Shown here in pieces: positions 1-11,816 of a DNA stretch of 64,000 bases. Location: positions 17,149,337-17,213,336 of the forward strand of contig NC_087080.1 in NCBI RefSeq assembly GCF_026151205.1, given 5' to 3'. Position numbers and translations under genes: made by a program. A model generated the notes under the pieces. The model had not been told where the DNA came from, made no database searches, and saw nothing but the letters and a program-made list of their open reading frames with translations. Origin of the DNA: Bolinopsis microptera (Eukaryota; Ctenophora; Tentaculata; Lobata; Bolinopsidae). The stretch's first letter is position 1, and each line of letters opens with the position of its first letter.

Positions 1-612
1 GTGTAATTGTATTGCGCGAACGTTTTTCTATCGCGCATTCTTAAAATCGAGTCTAAAAACCTATCTTCTCCTACAATTTTTGAGCAATCACCCTCAAAAT
101 TTCAGGATATGTTCTTAGGATCAGTTAGAGGCCCCCTTAATCACTGATCACTTCTTATTGATCTATAAGAACATTTGTTGTTTTGAGATACGAACATTTT
201 ATGTTTAATTTCAATTCTGTATTTTATGTAGGGTCGGCACTAATATCTTTAAATGGTTTAACCGTCGTATTTTTATTTAGCTGAAATAGATTTTTTAATT
301 TATGTTTTATAATTATGTACATTTTTCTCACTCCAGCTGCAGTCTGGTAGTGTCGAGATTCATGAATGTTTTTCTAGCCTTCTTTATATCAATAAATCAT
401 ATTGTTGCCTCATTGCTAAAAGAACTGGATTCTTCCAGGAAGCATCCCGTGCACAGAGCTTGGTCTACATATATATTAAATTATTAACCATTCATTCTGT
501 ATGTGCACGAAAATTTATTTCAATCAATCATTGTAGATATATTTTGGTCTTCAAGTGTAAATGTAATTGTAATACATTAATGTAAAATGTGTTTAAAAAA
601 AAGAAAACTCAC

Positions 613-723
613 CGTACATATCCTGGTTGAGGTCGATTGTTGACACAACTGTGACATCAAGAAAAATGTACAGAGGTTTCTTTTTTCTTCTAATTTTAAC
701 AGTCAAGTCATACTGGACCCTCC
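613..723 (-). CDS. ARRDC copy 1, exon C (end of arrestin N-domain)
   Basis: On the minus strand this exon follows an ACAG acceptor and ends at a GTGAGT donor. It continues the split glycine codon of exon B and reads GRVQYDLTVKIRRKKK, then a beta-strand-like YIFLDVTVVS segment ending in DQ-type NQDMY. This corresponds to the arrestin segment after the conserved GKHG turn. The length of 111 nt keeps the phase (2 + 108 + 1). The next exon (C-domain) would lie left of the window. The copy at 16134-16244 is identical in structure. Confidence 0.75.
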
Positions 724-899
724 CTGTGGGTATGTGTTGTAAGTTTCAATCTGTGTCGCTGTGTGTAATCGAGTTTCAAGTTAAATCTCAAAATCACAAA
801 CGATATGCAATGATAAATCATCATTATGTCAATTGTTCAATTTAGACTTTGGATTTAGACTTGATGCAAATTTAGACTCGATGCAAATTTAAGCTATAA

Positions 900-1110
900 T
901 ATCGAGATATTATTGGAGCCGTGGGCTTCATAGTATAGAGGAAGTTGTAAAGAGAGAGGAGAATGCACTCACCACTTATGTGGTGAGAAGTAGAGACCCA
1001 GAACTGATTGCTCTGAAGGACTACTTTGTCAAAGACAAGAAGAGATAGAGAAAGAAACTGACCGAACACAACGCGAGGAAATACGCAAGGAGAAGTGGAC
1101 AGCTAATATT
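900..1110 (+). pseudogene. LINE ORF2 remnant (post-RT region)
   Basis: The plus-strand frame reads RGLHSIEEVVKREENAL and then DPELIALKDYF, broken by an in-frame TAG and trailing into KYARRSGQL. 'RGL.S.E..V..E...L..Y' is a segment often seen downstream of the reverse transcriptase fingers/palm in LINE ORF2 proteins. It lies in an intron of ARRDC copy 1 and has stops, so it is a dead fragment. The duplicate is at 16421-16631. Confidence 0.45.
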
Positions 1111-1585
1111 AATAGCAATTGTTGCAATTTTTTGAATTTGCATATCATGAAGATCATCTGCCTGTATCCATACTACTTAATATAACATTAGTAACAGTTT
1201 GATTACAAGATGATTTCATCGATATTATTTACGAGATATGGATCTTTAAAGAGCACAACAATTACAAGTTAAGACTCCTAAAATAGCTTATCAAATATTT
1301 ATTCATTATTGCTGTAGCCTGTATTTATGATATGTTTAGAAGTTATAAATTAAAATTAAAGGGAGATTTGCAGGTGAATGATATAGTCAGCTGCAACAAT
1401 TATACATATCAAAGTAGTATGTAAAACGGTATCAATTGTGTGGACAGTAACCATAATGATAACGACTGTCCATCATAATGCCAGATATCTCCACTGATTA
1501 TGACTAATTATCATGATAATAATAGATAACTCTAATTGCAGTAAATATGTATAACCCCAGGTCACGAAGCAAATCACCCACTTAC

Positions 1586-1702
1586 CATGCTTTCCAGTGA
1601 AAGTGGCGGGTATGTTCGTGGGAAGAGTTATAGAGAAGGGCAAGTTGTGACGTCCAGCCGGAAGCTTGCTCTCCTCCCTGCCGTCCCCGATAAGATACAG
1701 TT
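1586..1702 (-). CDS. ARRDC copy 1, exon B (arrestin N-domain)
   Basis: The minus-strand translation includes LYLIGDGREE, LPAGRHNLPFSITLP and PATFTGKH before a GTAAGT donor. The L-P-x-G-x-H...F-x-F/I-x-LP...F-x-GKHG signature is the hallmark of the alpha-arrestin N-terminal domain. The acceptor is probably ACATAG, at 1703-1704 on the plus strand. The phase fits exon C exactly. A short exon is expected between this one and exon A, because exon A ends in phase 0 while exon B needs one carried base. Confidence 0.8.
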
Positions 1703-2578
1703 CTATGTTAAGGTAGGTCTCAGAGTTTTTATAGTGAATTGTGTGGTTTCTCTCTCCTCCACTCTGCTCTGTCCAAGCAACCTACGGAAGATACCCTGAG
1801 TTAAATAACCCATGACCCAGCAAAGTCCCCTATCATTGGTACACTCCCGATCACGAGCACGTGACTGTCCGCATATAGACGATTTACACATTTAGTTTGA
1901 TAGCTCCTGCTAAACTTACTTTTCGTATCAATTATATGTTTTAAATAATCCCGCTCCAGATCTAGGATATAATAATAATAATAATACATTGTTGCAGTTG
2001 TTTCTCTTGCTTTCTTCCCTTGATTTGCAAGCCCTCTTTCTAGTATAAATATTGTGTTTAGTATTTTGTATCAATATTCTTGTATTGATTGTGGTAATTT
2101 GTGTGTCAGATTTCAGTAATAGGTGTTTGCTGAATTACTGTATTATACATTCTGTGACTCTAGCGAGTTGTAGTGAGTCCCATCTCTTGCCCTCTAAGCC
2201 CTGTTTCTTGTTTATACTGTATACAACAAATCATACTTATGTAATAAACATTTTTTTGTAGTGAAGGGTTGTTTGAATCTCTATTTGCTAAGTTATATAA
2301 TATACACTTGGTGATCGTTTCTCCCGTTTTTCTTCCCTTGCATTGCAAAAACAATCAATACATAATGTTATATTCATAAATAAATTCAAATTTCAATTTC
2401 AACCATATATACAGCACGCCGGGCAAGCCCTGTCTCTTGTAAAAACAACCACTTTTGTAGATACACACAGTGTCTACGCCTTTATCCTCTGGTCTCTAGG
2501 GTCAGCTGACTCCAGGCCAGATGAAAATTACCGATTGCCAAGGTTTGATGCCTAGGCGGTCGAGACCTCTTATTGAGA

Positions 2579-3688
2579 GGTCTTAACAATGTCACTGAAA
2601 AAGTACTTCCTTTGGAAAGAAAATAAGTCACACGGAACCAGAATGATAGACCTAACGCAGCAACATTTCAAGGATCTGGCCTATTACACTCAGGCAGACA
2701 TAATGAGCTACAAAAATAAGATCTGGATTGACAGCATCGAAACAAATCTGCAATGCAGAACTGTCAGTAAGAACAAGGAGACCAAGATACTCGGTGCGAT
2801 CACAAAGATCAAAAACAGTGGGCTGCTCCTAGACAAAAACAACTTCTTATTCGGGCACAATATGAGTAAAAATCTAGACAGCCAAATAATGGACTACATT
2901 CACGGCAGCTCGCCACTCTTTGCGAATATCCAAAAGGTCATGGGTGGTGGCAGTGGTGAGGCCTGTCGTTTCTGCAACAGCTTCAATGATTCTCCTGTAC
3001 ACCAGCTCCTATTGTGTCTGGAGGTGCAAGACACCAGTTACCTGCAACTAAAGAATAGAAGAGCTGGGTGGGGCTGACTCACATTACTATCTAGATGAAG
3101 TGTTAACAAAAATCAGCACACAAAAAGTATTCATTAGAAGAGTCGAATTCCTTTGGGTACAAAATGATGCTCTCAAGGATTTATCCAACTAAAAGATCAT
3201 AAAATAATGACTCTGCAAACATCTCAGAGAAATAATACCACCGTAAAGAATAAAGAGGGGGATCCTGGACCCCGAAATCCACCACTTTTCTGTACTTTCA
3301 GAGGTACCAATGTGGCAGATAACCAGGGCTCATGCTGCCGCTGAGCTAAAGCAGTAGAGGGGATGGCGGCTTCTCTAGGATCTAACACGTCCTGAAGCAG
3401 ACCAACACTATGTCCCAACGCACTGGTGTTGGGATGTCTGCCCCCGGTACCTGTCCGGGTCAATAAAGCAGTCAAGCATCATGTATGTTATGTTGAGCAT
3501 TCTCAACCAACAAATGTGGGAACCCCCACGAAAGACCAAAACAGATCTAAAGAGACACTTAACAACATTGGAAAAATAGACTTCAATTTGTTTATATAAT
3601 TTATAAAGCATATATTATTGCCCACGTTAAGGGGCCTGTTAATAATTTAGTAAATTATTTGCTATTTTAGATTTAATAATAATAAAAA
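2579..3688 (+). mobile_element. 5'-truncated LINE insertion with 11-bp TSD
   Basis: The insert is bounded by TCTTATTGAGA at 2568-2578 and 3689-3699. The paralogous site at 10040-10050 has this 11-mer once with no insert. The first half encodes an ORF2 C-terminus (from 2589, about 160 residues) with a zinc-knuckle-like CRFCNSFNDSPVHQLLLC motif. One A fewer than in the right copy shifts the frame near 3055; the coding sense then continues in another frame to about 3190. The 3' end is A/T-rich (TTTAATAATAATAAAAA), as expected for target-primed insertion on the plus strand. Confidence 0.8.
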
Positions 3689-3749
3689 TCTTATTGAGAC
3701 CCGATATAATAATAATATAATATAACTCAGATTATGTAATTACACTTAC

Positions 3750-3911
3750 ATTGGCGTCACCATGCATTTCCAAGGTAATGGCACGGAAGTCAAGCTCAGC
3801 TGCTAATTTGAGAAACACCTGCCCTGCTATGGTCTGTCCGGGAGAGTATACTGGCCGAGGGTTCCGGTTGTGAAGCCGGATCTCAAACTTTGTTATCGAT
3901 TCCTTTTCCAT
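3750..3911 (-). CDS. ARRDC copy 1, exon A (N-terminus of alpha-arrestin)
   Basis: Encodes 54 residues from an ATG at 3911: MEKESITKFEIRL, then PVYSPGQTIAGQVFLKL and DFRAITLEMHGDAN, followed by a perfect GTAAGT donor. The pattern Y-x-PG-x-x-(V/I)-x-G-x-V with a following 'I.L...G.A' strand is typical of the first arrestin beta strands. Alpha-arrestins are adaptors that recruit NEDD4-type ubiquitin ligases to membrane proteins. Copy 1 has Arg at residue 19 where copies 2 and 3 have Leu, which is unusual in this proline turn. Confidence 0.75.
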
Positions 3912-4013
3912 CTTCAATAACAGAAATTCAGAGTCTGTTATTGATTTTAAAATCAAAATTTAGATGCATATTTAGATGCATATTTTTGATATATGCAATT
4001 TGTGTTGTATATA

Positions 4014-5212
4014 TACAGGGTGGCCCAGAAGTAACTGCCCAAACGCAACCCTTTAATAACTCACGTAATCCTTCTTAGATAGAATTGCACAGAAATTTCA
4101 GAGATTATAGATATGGGTCAAACTTAGATTTCCTAAAAGTTTCGTCAAATTTAATTAATTACAGTGGGTGTGGCATGCGACTCCCTCTTTTTCGCTATTG
4201 TCACCATAACATAAAGTGATAACGCTTTCAGCTAGGAACTTTAAAGTTTCTAGACATATTTGATCTGATATTATTATTATAACCAACATTGCTTATATTC
4301 TGCCTTGTAAACAAAGAGCAAATCTTCTTAATGCCTTCTTCCTGTCCTAAAACTAAAACTTCATCCTATTAAAGTAAAGGCCTGTTGTTACCACAAGCTA
4401 TTATACCGTCCCTCTCAAAAACATGCCTCAGCCTCCATCATAAACAATTTTAGTTTTCAGTCCTTCTAGTTTCCAAAAATCTACCGAGCTAGTGTTCTGG
4501 TGTGCACAAAAGCCCCTAAGCCCGTGCATTCCTTGCCCCCGCTAGCTGCCAGTCCTTGACAAACTTCCAATAGCAAAGATCAACTAGTCATTTACAAATT
4601 GAGCACTATACAATTTTAATTGTTTTAAATATTGACTTTGTAAAATGAGCTAAAACATTGATTTATTAGTTTCATTAGTTTCATTGATAATTGAATTGCT
4701 TTCCCAAAATTTCAAGTTGGTTTTTCACAATTTAACCGAGTTATGGCTCTTTTAAGATATTGCTGATACTTGATCTTGGCACTTAAGCAGTGATTTCGTC
4801 ACCCAATCAGTAATCTCATCGAAAGCTATTTGCTAGCGAGCAACAATGAGCTTCATTATGCGGTAACGAGTATGTTCAATGTTGGTGGATGAGGAGCTGA
4901 TCACTATGATTGAATAGTGACGTTCCTTAGAACCAATTTGAAATTTTAAGGAAAATGCTTTAATATTGAATATCAAACCAAATATGTTTAGAAAATTTAA
5001 AGTTTTTAGCTAAAAAGCGTAATCACTTTATGGTGGCAGTAGCGAAAAAGGGATTGGCGCGCCACACCCAATGTAATTTATTAAATTTGACGAATCTTTC
5101 AGGAAATCCAAGTTTAACATGACCCATATATTTTAATTTTTGAAATTTCTTTGCTTTGCAATTCTAAAAATATTTGCGTGAGGTATTAAAGGGTTGCGTG
5201 TTCATATAGCCG
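4014..5212. mobile_element. Candidate non-autonomous TIR element
   Basis: The left part begins TACAGGGTGGCCCAGAAGTA and continues with CGCAACCCTTTAATAACTCA. The right part, reverse-complemented, contains CGCAACCCTTTAATACCTCA, followed by matching blocks such as the repeated TCAAATTTAATAAATTAC and GTGGCGCGCC/GTGGCATGCG stretches. About 230-250 bp at each end are inverted copies of each other, with divergence, around a unique core of about 700 bp. No transposase is seen. The outermost right end is worn, so the limits are approximate. Confidence 0.55.
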
Positions 5213-5585
5213 TACCATGTGTATACACGTACGGCGGTCGCGCGCTACTAACGCTCTGGTTAGAGCAAGGTTGCGTGTGCAGTGTGAAAAGTTTCTTTTG
5301 GGACACATTGTATTTTAAATGTAATAGATTTGATTTTGTTTCATATGATCTAATGCGCGGCTTCTACCATTAAGTACGTTTACGATGCACAGGGGGGCTA
5401 AAACATAAAATCAGGTTTTCAATAAAACGGTGCCTTTTGTAGTTGAACTTCGCCAACAGTTGCGTTCGTCCAATGAAATCGCTGAATTTTGCAAGTCATT
5501 ATGAATAACCGAATTACATACAATCATACATTCATAAGCGGAGCTTGGCTTACATTTGATACATGTTTCGAATCGGCGGCGCGCT

Positions 5586-8254
5586 TCAGCAAAATATTTT
5601 TTGGTGGTTTCAGCTTCAGATTGTTATTGATATGTTAGCTTAAACAGCTGTTTGTGCGGTCTTTTTCGTTTTCAATACACCCTTTAGACATTCATGGCAC
5701 ACTTGGCTTTCAGTTCTGGTTGCTAAGTAGTCCTCTTCCTATTAATCTAGAAAATAGGTGAATAGTTTCTTGCCGTTTATATGCCATCCATAATGAGTAC
5801 ATTTATTACAGTGTATTAGACCATTGGATGTATACGTCTGTTCTTGTTGTGTGTTAAAAATTTACGGTAAAGGTTCCCTTTCATTTTCTTACTTTCTAAA
5901 ATTCTGGAGATGGCTTATGGATTGTAAATCACTAGGCCACCTTAATTGTTTAATTGGACAGAAGTGATCATAGTAGTGTCAATATGTTCGTTTTTAACCA
6001 TAAACTGCTCATTCAGACTAGTTGAATTCTTTTTATTGGTCTATAATCACAGGTTCAAAATTCTTTAAGGAGCAGTAACATTCATTTTGCTATGTGTATT
6101 CGCTTATTGTAACTTCTTGAATTTTGGGGCCTTATGCACTTTGAAATCGACAATGTATTACGATGATGGTTCTCCTATTACAATCATCAAGGACTTTGCA
6201 TGTCAAGTAAACTTGGAGTAAATGTTTGTTATGACAACATGATTGTGGTCTTTGTGATACTGTTTCCTAGTTTAGCAATGCGGGTAAATATCCTGACTAC
6301 TTGTACATTCCAAACATTTCATTGTAATGTCTAATTTCTTATAGTTCATACTGCTGATCGTTTTTTTGGTTACATTTTACATCACCCAGCAAATAACATT
6401 CTTACTTCCTTTAAATCATCATGCATCTGTATATAATCTAAATATTTGTCAAGAGACTAAACAACTTTCAGATCTGTAGAAACAGCAGATGAAATATTGC
6501 AATCTGTAAGATGGATCCAAATAGCCTCGATTTGGTCATATTGGCAAAAATAAGTTTAGTTGAATCATTTTAAACTTTATGTGCTCACTGATGAGAATGC
6601 CACATCCCATGACCCATTGTCGTTCATACGCTCGCACGCCAGAGACCTTATACGAGCAGAGCGGATAAAAGTAAAATTCCAGATGGAAGACGGTGAGTCG
6701 CGTATACTTTTCTTTGGGGGGTGGGGATCAATTCGTCCTCAGTAGACTTAGATTTGTTTCATTCAAGTCGAATTAAAACATCTAATTTCTCTTTCTGATT
6801 AGATTCGCGAGTGTCATGGATGATGAAGTGTTTTCTAAGACACTGCTGTGCTCGTGAGATGTGCTGTCTGTTTAATGTATATAGCAGTACCCTGATACTC
6901 TCGGCATGGACACCGGAGAACCCTATCCCCTGCTCAAGCTTTTTGGATGGTATGAAACTGTGATTTTACTAATGCACGGGATAAAGCAAGTACTGCTGTG
7001 AGAGCATGAAATTTTTTCCAATTTAGCTGCTATAACTTGTTCCAGTGATTACCAATATTATTATTATTGTTTAAAATCTGCACATAGAGATGTAGTGCAA
7101 ATATGTATGAGATCCATCTAACAAAACTATTCTATAACTTCAATAACATGAGGAACAATGTGTAATTATCCCTTCCCTAGGAATCTAGATGAAATAAATG
7201 TAACAATCTTTCTGAAATTCAAACTTGTTTGGGCCCATACTTCAGAAATTTAGCAGTCGAATAACACGCTTTGTATGACACGGTGGACAGTTATCAGATA
7301 TTTTTGCAGATGCGTCTTCTGGGCAACAATAAAATCTTTCCGGAATCCAATTCTATTATAGTTAAATAAATTATGGGTGCTAATGTAATTTAATACAAGA
7401 ACTCTTTGCTACACATATCCTTAATAACCTTAATTCAGCTCTGGCCACTAATCATTGCGGCCTTTTGTAGCACTGGGGAAGAACATTGAGAACTTTATTG
7501 TACGCCCAAAATTTTAAATTCCATATATTGTGACAGAATTAACCTCATTTCCCAATAACCGAGTGCCTGTATTAGTTAACTATTCAAAACAACATATTTT
7601 AGGGCTATGATTGGTAGATCAACCATCAGATAATGAGTTGAAAAGGTTTTTAGGACACCTCACAATAGAATAGAGGTATGGTATCATGAGTGTGACAAAG
7701 TTACCCAAATATTGCCTTGTAACCGTTCGATCCGTGCCCATTAACCAATGTTGTATCATAATTGTTAGATTGACCTAATTTACTATATTTCAGACCAAGG
7801 AATGATAATTAGACAACTGCAGTTAACTAACTCACACAAAATGTGACAATTGAAACATTATAGTGCCTAACAACAATAGATTTTCTTTCTGAGCGGTGCA
7901 TATGGGAGTATGGGTTACGTGGCTAATGTTCAGAACTTCTGAACGTGCTAGGTTAATAGATGTCAAAATTAAGCCACTATAGCTATCGTCAAAAACGCTA
8001 TTATTTTTGTTTACCAATATCCTCAAACTCAAATGAACGTGTCCATATACAATTGAAACGTTTTTGACTGGGTCAAATGCTTTAATGGCCTCCAAATCAG
8101 CATGAAAAAATAAAAAATAGGCCAAGAAATAGGAGTTTTAGACCCCAAAATTTGGACCCCCAAGTGGTGTCAAAAACGCAAATTAAATAGGTAATAATTA
8201 TTATAGTCTCTTGAGTCTTGACACCATTTTAGGGTTATACGGGTTCCTGCTAGT
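5586..8254. other. Unique-looking AT-rich DNA, mostly without recognised features
   Basis: No long ORF, RNA gene or clear repeat was recognised. One stretch (6560-6692) looks exon-like and is listed separately. A minus-strand reading frame at 7832-8125 of about 97 codons matches nothing I recognise and lacks convincing splice context. Confidence 0.5.
6560..6692 (+). CDS. Possible orphan coding exon
   Basis: The plus-strand frame reads HDPLSFIRSHARDLIRAERI and then KVKFQMED, ending in a good GTGAGT donor at 6693. Composition is less AT-rich than the surroundings and residue usage looks protein-like. The acceptor is unclear. No neighbouring exon was found and I do not recognise the family. It could be a chance ORF. 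Confidence 0.22.
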
Positions 8255-8405
8255 AATGATAACGACTGTCCATCATAATGCCAGATATCTCCACTGATTA
8301 TGACTAATTATCATGATAATAATAGATAACTCTAATTGCAGTAAATATGTAATATGTATAACCCTAGGTCACGAACAACACCCTGGAAGCAAATCACCCA
8401 CTTAC

Positions 8406-8519
8406 CATGCTTTCCAGTGAAAGTGGCGGGTATGTTCGTGGGAAGAGTTATAGAGAAGGGCAAGTTGTGACGTCCAGCCGGAAGCTTGATCTCCTCCCTG
8501 CCGTCCCCGATGAGATGCG
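8406..8519 (-). CDS. ARRDC copy 2, exon B
   Basis: Paralogue of exon B in copies 1 and 3, reading HLIGDGREE, KLPAGRHNLPFSITLP and PATFTGKH and then a GTAAGT donor. The acceptor equivalent to ATAG in the other copies is mutated to ATAA. A new AAAAG three bases downstream restores an AG in the same phase and shortens the exon by one codon. The frame is intact. No exon C or D follows before exon A of copy 1, so this copy is either a truncated duplicate or an alternative 5' cassette for copy 1. Confidence 0.6.
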
Positions 8520-8616
8520 CTTTTATGTTAAGGTAGGTCTTAGAGTTTTTATAGCGAACAGTGCGCCTATCGTCTCCTTTCCCCTCTTTCGCTTTCCAAG
8601 CAACCTATAGAAGATA

Positions 8617-9491
8617 TGTAGTAAAATAGGATTAGGGTCAATTTAGTAGGGTCAAGGGTTAAGTTAGGTTTTTAGTACAGTTTATATTATAGTTTAATAG
8701 TTAGTTCTTATAGTCCATAATTAGAGTAAAGTAATTTCGTAGGTTTTATATTGCAGCATCTTTTAGAATCCTTTTAGTGCTAGGTTACATTCATTTACAT
8801 TTCTTATCTTTAAATTTTAGTTTTACGTGTAAGTAAGAGCACGCGGAAGTTGTACTCATGCGTGACTTATATTCACGCGTGAGTGCAGCCTTTTTAAGGG
8901 CCTACTTGTTCAGTGCGGGCGTCTAGTCTGTGTCACGTCCCCCTTTTGGAGAGTTTTTAAGATTATCACAAAGTACAATACGTTTATTTACCGAATTATC
9001 CAAAGACTTTTTTCTATTCTATTTAGACATTTTTAGTGAGACACACTTCTCACCTTTATAAGTTTACTGTTGAAGTTTAGTAAGGCACACTCCTTACTGT
9101 TGTATCGGACACACTTCTGATACAAACTAAATTGTAGAGACACACTTCTCTCCTTTACTGTTACGTATTTATTGTTGAAGTTTAGTAAGGCACACTCCTT
9201 ACTGTTGTATCGGACACACTTCTGATACAACCAAATTGTAGAAACACACTTCTCTCCTTTATTGTTACGTATTTATTGTTGAAGTTTAGTAAGGCACACT
9301 CCTTACTGTTGTATCGGACACACTTCTGATACAACTAAATTGTTGAGACACACTTCTCTCCTTTTCTGTTATTGATATTGGGACATACTTCCCGATCGTT
9401 TGATACTAGTGAGTGTAGATTGACATAAGTTAGGAACGCCCACGTTCTCGCCACGTAAGACCACCTATAGTATAATACCTCGTTTACAACA
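8617..9491. mobile_element. Solo LTR of an LTR retrotransposon
   Basis: The 875-bp block starts TGTAGTAAAATAGG and ends TTTACAACA (TG...CA) and is flanked by GATA on both sides (8613-8616, 9492-9495). The orthologous positions in copies 1 and 3 (about 1790 and 17311) run straight through ...GAAGATACCCTGAG without it, so the empty site is visible. Inside are a palindrome TCACGCGTGA and a tandem repeat of about 110 bp. No internal coding region follows, so it is the product of LTR-LTR recombination. The family is not identified. Confidence 0.75.
9030..9370. repeat. Tandem repeat of about 110 bp inside the solo LTR
   Basis: About three copies of a unit with phrases such as GAGACACACTTCTC, TTTAGTAAGGCACACTCCTT and GTATCGGACACACTTCTGAT. 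Each unit holds several hairpin-like ACACTTCT/AGTAAGG submotifs. It probably expanded within the LTR. Confidence 0.8.
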
Positions 9492-9510
9492 GATACCCTG
9501 AGTTAAATAA

Positions 9511-9580
9511 CTGTGGGGTGTGGTGGGGTGGGGTGTGTGGGGTGGGGTGGGGTTGGAAGAGGGGGTGGGGTTGGAAGAGT
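9511..9580 (+). repeat. G-rich minisatellite (GGGGTGGGGT type)
   Basis: Irregular GGGGTGTGGTGGGGTGGGG and GGGGTTGGAAGAG units on the plus strand, present only in ARRDC copy 2. The four or more G runs could form a G-quadruplex. Confidence 0.7.
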
Positions 9581-10103
9581 TGAGTAATCCACAGTGAGAA
9601 CGAGGTAACTACAATGAAAACTTGTTTATCCTGTAATAAATGGCATAAAATTGAAATCGTTGTTTAACTGAATAAATAATTCATATAGACTGAATGAATA
9701 ATTTATATAGACTGAATGAATAATTTATATTGGAGACTAGACTAGGGACCATATCAATCTTCACATAGTAGCAACAAGTAAGCAAGCCAATCACTCGCTT
9801 CACTGGATGATCACTATTATAATTGACTATACAGTGTACAAGAAGGAAGTAAAATGGGGACCCCTGACCCAGCAAAGTCCCCTATCATTGGTCCACTCCC
9901 GATCACGAGCACGTTACTGTGCGCATATAGACGATTTACACATGTATTTTGATAGCTCCTGCTAAACTAACTTTTCTTATTAATTAATAAATCTTAAAAT
10001 TACCTATTACCAAGGTTTGATGCCTATGCAGTCGAGACCTCTTATTGAGACCCGATACAATAAAAACAATATAATATAACTCAGATTATGTAATTACACT
10101 TAC

Positions 10104-10265
10104 ATTGGCGTCACCATGCATTTCCAAGGTAATGGCACGGAAGTCAAGCTCAGCTGCTAATTCGAGAAACACCTGCCCTGCTATGGTCTGTCCGGGAGAG
10201 TATACTGGCAGAGGGTTCCGGTTGTGAAGCCTGATCTCAAACTTTGTTATCGAATACTTCTTCAT
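10104..10265 (-). CDS. ARRDC copy 2, exon A
   Basis: Encodes 54 residues beginning MKKYSITKFEIRLHNRN and ending EMHGDAN at a GTAAGT donor. The length and donor position match those of copies 1 and 3. An in-frame ATG lies further upstream (MGRLHRKMKK), so the start is uncertain. The intron to exon B (10103-8520) contains a solo LTR and a G-rich minisatellite and lacks the 1.1-kb LINE seen in the other copies. Confidence 0.6.
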
Positions 10266-10437
10266 CTTTCTATGTAACCTTCCCATCTTCAATAACAGAA
10301 ATTCAGAGTCTGTTATTGATTTTAAAATTAATCTACTAGAAAAATTTAAGAAGACTAATGTTTTAGTAGACATATAAGTGTCAGTTATGGGAAAATATTA
10401 TTATTATAAAACAGGATCTTACCGACAAAAATGATTC

Positions 10438-10745
10438 TTAAAAATACCTAATAATGCGGTATAAACTATATCCTTGAAAAAGATTTTCCCAACATCTGTT
10501 GCATGCAGCTATATCTCTAATTTCGTTCAATTCCTGCAAATTGTCCATTCGCAAATTTCTACTACTTATGTCACTTCTTAAAACCGATAACAAGTTCATT
10601 CTAGGTCTCCCCAATCTTCCAATGAATAATTTATCTGATTCAATAGCAAAAGAGAGAGCCGTTTGGGCTGGGATGTTCTCCATACTCCTGAGAATGTGTC
10701 CAACATCTTCTCTATGGGAAGACAGAGGGTGTAAATTATATCAAG
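10438..10745 (-). pseudogene. LINE ORF2 C-terminal fragment
   Basis: The minus-strand reading contains HREDVGHILRSMENIPAQT, then FIGRLGRPRMNLLSVLRSD, then AACNRCWENLFQ. 'GHILR.....P...L......GRPR' followed by an A-x-(D/N)-R-x-x-W box is the usual C-terminus of RTE-like or related LINE ORF2 proteins. No upstream RT was found, so it is a truncated relic just outside ARRDC copy 2. Confidence 0.5.
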
Positions 10746-11744
10746 AAGAAGAAGAAGAAAGAAGTAAAATATTTGCATAAAAATCCGTGTGTTGCCAAGA
10801 GAAATGGAGTAAATATCTCTTGATTTTTTCCATTCACACTCTTTTGTAAAAAGACAGTACTAGTGAAAGGTTAAGAATGGTCATTTTTGCAGAAAAAGAG
10901 GGATTTTGGAGACTTATTAGAATTAGAATTAGAATCAAATTTACACAGCAATATAATAAAGATAGTAAAAAAATTTAGAGATGCTTCGATCTGCTGTGCA
11001 GGACATTCAAATCAGTCCAAAACTGTTAATGGAGTGCCCTTCTAAGGACTAAAAATCAAAACATACTATAGTATGTATATAAATAATAAGTTATAAGTTA
11101 ATGATTATAAGGTATGGTAAATTGGTGGGTTGAAACATTGAACTGTGGGCATGAAGGCAACCATTAAATTATTACGAAAATTACATAGATACCCACTTTA
11201 ACATAACGTCAGAATTATGAACACAACAAGAAAATTGAGAATAATCTTGTGCAAGGGTAGGGACCCAGATGTCGATTCTAACCCAAATAAACTTTAAGGA
11301 GGCTTCTCATCAGTAGCCGCACCTCCTTACTCGGTTTCTGAACTGGAATTCTATGGGCTTCCAGACGGCCAGATCGAGTATTACCATCCCATCCTTCTAG
11401 AGTTCATCACAAGTAGCACCCACCTTGAAGATCTTTGACACCCAGACACACCCCCATTGGCGAACAAACTTTGGATATAATCTTACAAGCTATTGTTTAT
11501 TTCATTATACGATGAGACACCATTAATTACATCCTTTCAGCGCTGATACATAACAAATAATTTGAGGCGGAGAAGACAGAAGAAAACACATCGGCAAAGT
11601 CAATGGACGGCTATACAGCAACGTGGCTAGTGGCCCGCCTGCACGGAGGGGACGGAACGGTTAACAGGTATTATTATTATCACTTCGAGATGGCCAGGCC
11701 TACTCTCATGCTGTCTATATGTGATGATTAACTCTGAAAAACTA

Positions 11745-11816
11745 GGGACAACTGGGGAATGATCCCAGAACCTCGAGATTTCGCGTCTCTTGCTCTACCA
11801 ATTGAGCTACTGACCC
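11745..11816 (-). tRNA. tRNA-like sequence, pseudogene (left arm)
   Basis: The exact reverse complement of 11999-12070 gives the same 72-nt cloverleaf with a good A box (TAGCTCAATTGGTAGAGC). It lacks U33 and a normal T-loop, so it is a SINE head and not a working tRNA. Confidence 0.6.

Larger units (their letters stand above)
1..5585. repeat. Near-identical long direct repeat, left copy
   Basis: This stretch matches 15522-21140 base for base apart from roughly 15-20 substitutions and a few small indels. The shift is 15521 up to about 3055, 15522 after a one-base indel in an A run, and larger after an extra block of about 36 bp at about 20490. It contains ARRDC copy 1, two LINE remnants and a TIR element. 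The left limit may lie outside the window. Similarity stops near 5585, at a CG-rich stretch. It is either a recent segmental duplication or an uncollapsed haplotype. Confidence 0.95.

Noticed and set aside
3224-3611. Minus-strand ORFs in the LINE insert
   Set aside because: They lie antisense within the 3' part of the truncated LINE and do not match arrestin or any known family.
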